Below, one piece after another: positions 62,176 through 64,000 of a stretch of 64,000 bases of DNA. This DNA is from Paramecium octaurelia. Its lineage: Eukaryota > Ciliophora > Oligohymenophorea > Peniculida > Parameciidae. The notes below the pieces were generated by a model, which did no database searches, was not told the DNA's origin, and saw only the letters and a program-made list of their open reading frames with translations. The stretch covers positions 405,331 through 469,330 of the forward strand of contig CAJJDP010000017.1 in the NCBI GenBank assembly GCA_905182995.1. Direction: 5' to 3'. The translations under genes and the position numbers were made by a program. Positions within the stretch are counted from its first letter, which is position 1. The number at the start of each line of letters is the position of its first letter.

Positions 62176-63052
62176 ATGCCAGTCGTATAGGGAAAAGCAA
62201 AATTGTGGCATCCAACACAAGAGGAATAAGTAATATTTTGATGTATATTAAAAGGATGCATATGATGACAGAATGATTGCGAATATTGAATTGAAATCAT
62301 TGGACTTTGATGATGAAAACTTTTCACCAGTGTTCAATAGAAGCAAGAAAGAATTCTTTTTATCAGCTAGTGAGAGATACAAGAAGGATTTATCAAAAGT
62401 AATTACAATTATTAGATTAATTTAGTTGGCAAGACCATTCTAATCATATACATGCGAAGAATTTATTAACAAATATATTTACATTAAACCAAATCATACA
62501 TATTGGAGAGAATGGACAGTGACCAAATGGTTGTCAGGATTTGGATTAGGATATTTAGTTTTGAGAGAAGTACATACTTATAATAAAAATAACTTAGTTA
62601 CCACTCCGTAATTTTTACGCAAGAGTGTTTGTCATGTGGATCTTCTTGGCCAAGTTGAGTGATCATTTTACATCTATTTTGCCTTATCATGGTAAAATGG
62701 TGATATCAACTCAATCAGATAGATTTACAAAGTAATAAAGAATTAATATGATTATAGCAAAGATATTAATCAATATCACAATGTGTGCAGTGCATTAAAT
62801 TTCTTGGAAATGCCTACCTTCTAAAACAGAATATCAGAATCTCTAGCTTGGAGAGCCAGACAACCAGCTCACTTGTTATACAATGACACAAATTGGTGTT
62901 TACACATTCTTAAGAAGTGGCATGGTCGCCCAACTCATATTGCACATTGGGTATTCTTATTATATATATTTAAGGATGGAACATTCAATCAACCATTAGA
63001 AAGACTAGCAGACCCATATCATAAGGATGCACATTTCATCCATTGGATTTGA
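62176..63052 (+). CDS. conserved-looking membrane protein, perhaps mitochondrial
   Basis: 257 aa with introns of 25, 27, 28 and 23 nt. It is unusually rich in Trp, His and Tyr. Two hydrophobic segments follow each other: WLSGFGLGYLVL and YARVFVMWIFLAKL. The C-terminal part has WCLHILKKWHGRPTHIAHW and ends DAHFIHWI. The N-terminus (MPVVQGKAKLWHPTQEEQD) has no classic signal. The aromatic, His-rich style recalls ciliate-specific subunits of respiratory complexes, but that is only an impression. An apparent in-frame TGA at 62660 disappears when introns 3 and 4 are removed. Function unknown. Confidence 0.65.
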
Positions 63053-63175
63053 GTAATTTCACATACAAATATATATATATGGATAGACAATAGTTCAAAA
63101 TATTTATCATTTTAACAATGCATCATTTTGGCAGAATACCGTAATAGATAAATTTAAATATGTTTACTATACACT

Positions 63176-63549
63176 TCACAATTCAATTGAACGTCCTCTT
63201 TAAGATGATTGTTATTATTCGAATCCTTAAGCAGCAGCCAAACGAGGATATTGTTAACTTTCCTTTATTCTTTGATCTCTGCTCTTTTTCCAAAATAGTA
63301 AGCCTATTGCAATCAAAAGATAGAGCTTAAATCATTATTAGAACTAATACACAAGAAGCTACAATACAAGCTGTAGCACTAGGTTTTTTATCAGGCTATT
63401 TATCTTTAGTGGATGCTACAGCATAGGGGTAAAGAGGGTATTAGGTATCAACCACTAAGAACAAAATGAACTAAAATTTTAGATTGATATCTTACGAATA
63501 CTGCACTTGCTAGAAAACTGTTTACTACCCAAAATTCCAAACAACCCAT
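63176..63549 (-). CDS. small membrane protein
   Basis: 107 aa with two 25-nt introns, each at a codon boundary. Two or three membrane segments: FWVVNSFLASAVFFILFLVV at the N-terminus and ACIVASCLYLLIAIGLLFW in the middle. A Lys/Asp/Pro loop lies between them and a polar Gln/Ser/Arg-rich C-terminus follows (QQYPRLAAAQGFEQQQ). No known family. It is divergent with the last gene, with 37 nt between ATGs. Confidence 0.65.
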
Positions 63550-63586
63550 TAATTTTATATATTAATTTATTGTATAATCTTAATAA

Positions 63587-64000
63587 ATGAGTGCAAGCGT
63601 AGCAGATAATGCTTCAGAAAGAGAAATGATTGAATTTTCAGAAGATGAGCATTTGAGTTTCTTTTATAATATTGATCAAGTAAAATGATTATCAATAAGT
63701 AGATATATACTGAATTACCAGGAGTTATATCTAATTATGGAACATTTGCATAGTCCTTATTGATTTGCAGACAATTGAGTAATTAGATTATCAGGAATTC
63801 AATTGCAGAAGCATAAGAGAGAGTATATATACTATTTACATCAATCAGTTCATTTTAAGAAATATTCCTATTAACGCAATTAATGAATTATAGGCTCAAA
63901 CTAATTTAATATTGAATTGCAATTTAAATGACGGGGGTATCGAAGAGGAAACTTGTCAATTAGATGAAGATTAGGAACCAGTAATAAACTACAATTTATT
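63587..64000 (+). CDS. hypothetical protein, truncated by window end
   Basis: From ATG 63587 the frame runs to the window edge with two likely introns (20 nt near 63681 and 26 nt near 63819). It is acidic at the N-terminus (SEREMIEFSEDEHLSFFY), then mixed helical (NSIAEAQERFILRNIPINAINELQ), then acidic again. No domain recognised in the visible ~120 residues; the 3' part lies outside the window. Confidence 0.5.

Noticed and set aside
62660-62662. In-frame TGA in the Trp/His-rich membrane protein
   Set aside because: Removing a 28-nt and a 23-nt intron places this stretch in another frame, giving a continuous 257-aa product.

Overview
The window looks like macronuclear DNA of a ciliate close to Paramecium. 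Long reading frames appear only when TAA and TAG are read as glutamine and TGA is the sole stop. Introns are tiny (mostly 20-31 nt, GTA...TAG/CAG/AAG), intergenic gaps are short, and the DNA is very AT rich. Trichocyst matrix protein, SF-assemblin and epiplasmin-like genes point the same way. Gene models were built by hand by joining exons across GT...AG introns. For most genes the intron lengths restore a frame divisible by three, which is the main internal check. Names rest on motif recognition, not on database searches.

Layout. 0-13 kb: a CDPK, an IST1-like protein, the ADA2 coactivator, and two tandem cyclic-nucleotide-gated K+ channel paralogues. 13-19 kb: an epiplasmin/alveolin-like PVQ-rich protein, a 7-TM protein almost touching a chromate-family transporter, and an amidase. 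19-27 kb: a hybrid histidine kinase, a membrane-protein frame broken by an in-frame TGA, a secreted CAP protein and a cyclin. 28-35 kb: a secreted H-type-lectin/crystallin-like protein, a tail-anchored coiled-coil protein, a PH-kinase, a RINGv-FHA protein and a dual-specificity phosphatase. 36-41 kb: two large coiled-coil proteins and an SF-assemblin. 41-49 kb: mitochondrial NAD-isocitrate dehydrogenase, a MYND-finger protein kinase, an Enhancer-of-zeste-like SET methyltransferase and a starch-binding (CBM20) protein. 51-64 kb: a trichocyst matrix protein, a centrin-like protein, a kinesin, a ubiquitin protease, another kinase, a VHS/GAT/alpha-adaptin-ear fusion, and small membrane proteins up to the window end.

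There is no operon logic; neighbours are functionally mixed, as expected for a eukaryotic chromosome. Themes are signalling (four kinases, a phosphatase, a histidine kinase, two channels), the cortical cytoskeleton and secretion, and chromatin. The most unusual items are domain combinations: VHS-GAT-linker-alpha-appendage (a GGA-like layout with an AP-2 type ear), MYND-kinase, RINGv-FHA, and lectin plus beta/gamma-crystallin-like modules. No rRNA, tRNA, CRISPR array, telomeric repeat or recognisable transposon was seen.
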